DNA of 20,834 nucleotides from Lingula anatina (taxonomy: Eukaryota > Brachiopoda > Lingulata > Lingulida > Lingulidae): positions 545,057 through 565,890 of the forward strand of contig NW_019774014.1 of assembly GCF_001039355.2 (NCBI RefSeq), read 5' to 3'. Position 1 is the first letter of the stretch; every line of letters starts with the position of its first letter. The notes beneath the pieces are model-generated. The model made no database searches, was not told where the DNA came from, and was given only the letters and a program-made list of their open reading frames with translations. The position numbers and the translations under genes were made by a program. Below, piece after piece: positions 17,428 through 20,834 of this stretch.

Positions 17428-19385
17428 CCAGTAACTTTGCGTACACCGAAGAACAATATTTTGGCCCAAATGTTGAGAAAATCCAACACAATGCCCAATG
17501 TGCAGTTGTCAGCATAAGTACAGTAGGTCTTGTTAAAAGATGGGCTGAAGCCAGTAAACAATATCATAAACCTAGCACAGAGGCAGAAGTAAATGGAGGC
17601 AGTGGATATCAGCTCAAATTTCCCTACCAAAGCCCCAGTGGAAATAATCTAGGACAAATCTCACTCACATTCTATCACACGGCAAAATCAAAAAAGATCC
17701 ATATTCAAGGGGCTCCATATATTCTTTGGCTAGCACATGACTACCCAAAAATTGCCATGATAATCTCAGCTCCAAAAGTACAACAACCTACGGTAATGCT
17801 AACCCCTGAGGAAACCACAAAGGAAGCTGACGGCTGTGAATCACCCACTCTCAACCAAACATCAGTGAAACGAGTGAGAAGAAGCTCACAGACTAGCTTT
17901 AAAGTAAAACGTGGCTCAAACTTAAAAGAAATGCGAACAGACAGAGAAATGGGGAGGATGCAAGAGACATTACAGGCTGTAGAAGCAGGGTATGCTGACC
18001 TTTTATTCAAAACTACAGACATACAGAGGAAGGACTCCCAAAATTCTGACCAGCTTACAAGCCAAATGAATGCTCTCTCTGAGAATGTAAACCAGCTATC
18101 TGCTAAAACATCAAATGACCATAGTGAGCTACTGAAACTTTTTACGCATCTTACTGGCCAACTGTCCAAATTGACAAACCAAATTAGTAGTCTGAGGCAA
18201 CAAGCCCCACAACAAATTCCAGTCACAGATAAAAGCACACAAAGTGAGATCATAATACCATCAGTAGACAAAGGCACCCAGACTGATCATCCTGTGACCA
18301 GAGATAAAATCACCCAGTGGGAAAACAATGAGCTACCCACTAATACTGCCAACAAGGGTACACAAGCTCTAGACACAGTGACTAGAAACAATAGCACACA
18401 GTGGGAGAACAACCTGCTCCCATCTCCTACTGCCTGCATAGATACACTGATAACATCAGGAGTTACCACAGAGACAGTGCAACACCCTACAATTACTGCA
18501 AACAAAGTATCAGCTCTGGACACTGAAACACCAACACCTGATACTAAAGTGATAACATCAGCAGTTGCTATGGACACACCTGAAAGCACTGCGACTGATG
18601 CAGGCCCTACTGTCAACCAATCACCTGCAAGCAGAGATGATAGTATAGGAACTAGCACAGGTACCAATAACCCCAACCAGCCAGTGACACCCTATGAAAA
18701 TATCGTGATTTCAGGCTCAATTGGAAAAGGTCTTCTACCCACTGGTCTCTTCCCTCGAACATGAAGCAAACGTTTTGCTCTCAGGGGAAAAAAAATAAAG
18801 GATGCCAAAAAGCTGCTATCAGAAAACAACTTTGGAAAACCAAAAACTTTCAGTATCATAATTGGATCAAACAACATTAGTGAGGGTCAGAATCCACAGA
18901 GCGTAGCGGAGGAAACTATCGACCTTGTTAATACCATTGAACAAACCTACCCCGAAACCCAAATTATTGTGAGCAACATTCTACCCCGGTGGGGAAATCA
19001 CAATTTTAACAGAGCAGCAATGCAAACTAACAAACAAATGTATGATTTCTGTAACTCACGTGGCAACGTTCATTACATGAACAATGAAAATATCACATGC
19101 AGAAGAGCTCTTTTCCAATGGGACGGGATCCATCTCACTTCCCATGGGACCAGCGCACTGGTCCATAATATCAAGGAGGCCTCAGGACAGATGACCCAAT
19201 CCAAGGCAACACCCACCCGCAACCATAGACCCAACCCCCACGTCAACTATCGCTACCACAATCATGGAAACCAAAGCCAGTGGAAAAAACAGTGGAACCC
19301 ACGCAGTGAAAGAAACAGCTCTATCCAGTCAGAACTTAAACTGCTAAGAGATTGTTTGAGCAAACTGGAAAATAAAATCGGATAA
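17418..19385 (+). pseudogene. Beta ORF1 main part: unassigned module, coiled coil, Thr/Gln-rich repeats, SGNH esterase
   Basis: One frame runs through the whole stretch with a single TGA at 18762-18764. First comes a module with YQLKFPYQSPSG, QISLTFYHTAKSKKIHIQG and YILWLAHDYPKI, which looks like a compact beta-rich unit I cannot assign; related strings occur, as I recall, in other invertebrate mobile-element ORFs. Next come a basic stretch, then a coiled coil (about 17940-18210), then a Thr/Ser/Gln-rich region with a 28-residue tandem repeat. The esterase shows VISGSIGKG (block I, Asp replaced by Gly, Ser kept), IIIGSNNIS (block III), IIVSNILPRW and WDGIHLTSHG (block V, Asp and His kept). 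The tail is basic with a final helix. The TGA follows FPRT and precedes SKRFALRG; a CGA-to-TGA change is a plausible origin. Confidence 0.8.
18267..18434 (+). repeat. 84 bp (28-residue) tandem duplication in beta ORF1
   Basis: Units 18267-18350 and 18351-18434 encode DKGTQ...TRDKITQWENNELP and NKGTQ...TRNNSTQWENNLLP. They lie in the low-complexity Thr/Gln region between coiled coil and esterase. A looser preceding relative starts at DKSTQSE (about 18228). Confidence 0.85.
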
Positions 19386-20002
19386 CTAACAATGAAGGCA
19401 TTATATATGTACTTCTTTTCTCTCATACAAAGAACAATGCTCAGCGTCATTTTATATAAAGGATATTATTTTAAATAATAGATTCTTTCTGTGCACAACA
19501 AGCCGAGTAACAACCACAGTAAGTGCCAAATTCATATCTGAAATGTCAAAAAATTTAAGTATCAATTTCCTTTTTCTTATAAATACACAAGCAATAATAA
19601 TATGATCTTAGTTACTCAAATATTCTAATTCGAAAGGTACACCTATTGGCATAAATCACTACATAGTAAGTAGTAAGTTCCTATAAGTTTTGTTATTAAA
19701 ACAAACAAATTTTTGCATGCATTTGATCTTTATACACTAAGTACTGCTTGCCCAACACAGGGTACACAGTTTGCAACCCAAAACATAGGTCATAAGGTTA
19801 ATGTACCAAGTGATTACAATTAAAATGACTGAAGAAGAAATGTTAACTGATCATAAGGTAAAATTAAATTGTTACTACATAATTTATTTATATTATTCTC
19901 ATATAAGTTGCAAGTTGTTATTAATCAAGCCTTACAGCATTACTGAAAATGAGACCATTAGCTGTCCGAGGATAGGTGTTTAAGCACACATAGTTACATA
20001 AC
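19386..20002 (+). other. Spacer between beta ORF1 and ORF2
   Basis: This is 617 bp of AT-rich sequence. No recognisable protein appears; the 60-codon ORF at 19801-19983 has no known motif. It may hold internal control or reinitiation signals, but none is identifiable by eye. Confidence 0.5.
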
Positions 20003-20834
20003 ATGTCTTCTGCTTCTATCATGAATGATATGCTTCGCTTAGGTATGCGTAATGTTAGAGGTCTTGCTAACAAGCTTAATGATGATAATTTTATTGCTAT
20101 GATAGAAAGCTATGATATTTTCATATGTGTTGAAACCTTTTCAACAGAAAGATCAAGAGTTGTTCTGCCAACTGGCACACATGCCCATTTTCTTAAAGTT
20201 AGAAAAAAAAGAAAAGTTCGAGGTAGACCCTCTGGGGGAATTGTTATATACTACAAAAAATAGTTTCGTGAGGCAATCAAGATGCAAAATAGTAAGGGCG
20301 AGAATCTCTTGTGGCTTAGACTGTCAGGCACATACTTTGGATTACAAAAAGATCTATTTGTGTGTGCAGTTTACATAAAACCAGGCAACACTGCAACTGA
20401 TGAGGCCACTTTTGATATCCTAGAAGATGAAATTGCACGCTATCAGGCACTAGGCTCAGTCTGTCTACTAGGTGACTTTAATGCAAGGACTGGGACTTTG
20501 TCAGACTTAGTCAAAGATGATAGCATGTTTGGACCGGTGCCTGACAGTTTGGCCAATAGCACACTTAAACGACCTAGAAACAATTTAGATAGTGTGGTAA
20601 ACCCCCAGGGAAGAAGTCTACTAGAACTGTGTAAAAGCAGTAGTTTAATCATCTTAAATGGTAGAACACAAGGCAACTCCTTAGGATATTTTACCTGCTT
20701 TAACAAATTGGGATGTAGTGCAGTAGACTATGCCATTGTTAGTGACAGGCTACTCAGCAATGTTAAGTATTTCACTATCCATCCTATTGATTACTTGTCT
20801 GATCACTGTTTATTGGATGTCACGTTTCAAACAA
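20003..20834 (+). pseudogene. Beta ORF2: apurinic-type endonuclease, partial, one in-frame TAG
   Basis: The frame starts at ATG 20003 and runs to the window edge with a single TAG at 20261-20263. Motifs in order are MRNVRGLANKL (motif with Asn), FICVETFSTE (Glu), GGIVIYYKK then the stop, VCAVYIKPGN (Tyr), LLGDFNAR (Asp, Asn), SAVDYAIVSD (Asp) and YLSDHCLLDV (Asp, His). These match the EEP endonuclease of LINE ORF2s and run parallel to alpha ORF2, but the proteins are clearly different families (for example MRNVRG against SWNIHG). The reverse transcriptase would lie to the right. Apart from the TAG, the visible part is intact. Confidence 0.85.

Larger units (their letters stand above)
16995..20834 (+). 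mobile_element. Non-LTR retrotransposon 'beta', 5' part, continuing past the window
   Basis: It starts where alpha's reverse transcriptase similarity ends (about 16995), with a leader of about 230 bp, ORF1 (17227-19385), a 617 bp spacer and the ORF2 endonuclease (from 20003). ORF1 carries one frameshift and one in-frame TGA, and ORF2 one in-frame TAG. It is therefore a fairly young copy, less eroded than alpha. The presence of the 5' end means it is not the usual 5'-truncated LINE copy. The 3' end, tail and target duplication lie beyond the window. Confidence 0.75.

Noticed and set aside
17741-18277. 178-codon minus-strand ORF
   Set aside because: It is a shadow of the beta ORF1 coiled-coil region on the opposite strand, with no domain of its own. 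The same applies to 18287-18676.
1-20834. CRISPR arrays, tRNA and rRNA genes
   Set aside because: I found no regularly spaced short repeats and no sequence I could fold by eye into a tRNA; the tandem copies seen are only two units or are microsatellites.

Overview
The window reads as repeat-rich nuclear DNA of an invertebrate animal. A bivalve mollusc is my best guess; a lancelet or other marine invertebrate is possible. The reasons are a spliced host gene of the interferon-induced-protein-44-like type (TLDc domain followed by a P-loop GTPase), AT-rich introns, microsatellites, and several non-LTR retrotransposon families together with TIR elements. Nothing looks bacterial: there are no operons, no closely packed ORFs and no ribosome binding sites.

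Layout. Positions 1-430 hold two tandem copies of a ~214 bp unit. Positions 644-2311 (minus strand) hold the 5' part of the IFI44-like gene: four exons with consistent GT-AG junctions and phases, and the rest lying left of the window. Positions 2312-3420 have no gene: a G-rich to C-rich switch, one end of an 'AACGTTGA'-rich TIR element, and a 303 bp fold-back element. Positions 3418-7818 hold pieces (A, C, D) of an unidentified interspersed repeat. Between C and D lies a decayed minus-strand RTE/BovB-like retrotransposon, which is itself split by an 815 bp TIR element with a 2 bp TC duplication.

From about 7819 to 17000 lies non-LTR element 'alpha'. Its ORF1 encodes an RNase H1 hybrid-binding-like (Cauli_VI-type) module, a coiled coil and an SGNH esterase. 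Its ORF2 encodes an apurinic-like endonuclease and the first residues of a reverse transcriptase. ORF1 is cut inside the esterase by a 5211 bp insert (9044-14254) with CAGT...ACTG ends and a TA duplication, as in Tc1/mariner-type elements. Removing the insert restores the reading frame exactly. The insert carries second copies of repeats A, C and D.

From about 16995 to the right edge lies a second non-LTR element, 'beta', which interrupts or abuts alpha's reverse transcriptase. Its ORF1 begins with a J-domain-like segment that lacks the HPD motif. This is followed by an unassigned beta-rich-looking module, a coiled coil, a Thr/Gln-rich repeat region and a degenerate SGNH esterase. Its ORF2 endonuclease runs off the window.

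The elements do not work together as a pathway; the window is a nest of insertions beside an innate-immunity-type gene. The most interesting point is that two neighbouring elements share the coiled-coil plus esterase ORF1 plan but carry different, apparently host-derived or captured N-terminal modules (RNase H1-like versus J-domain-like).
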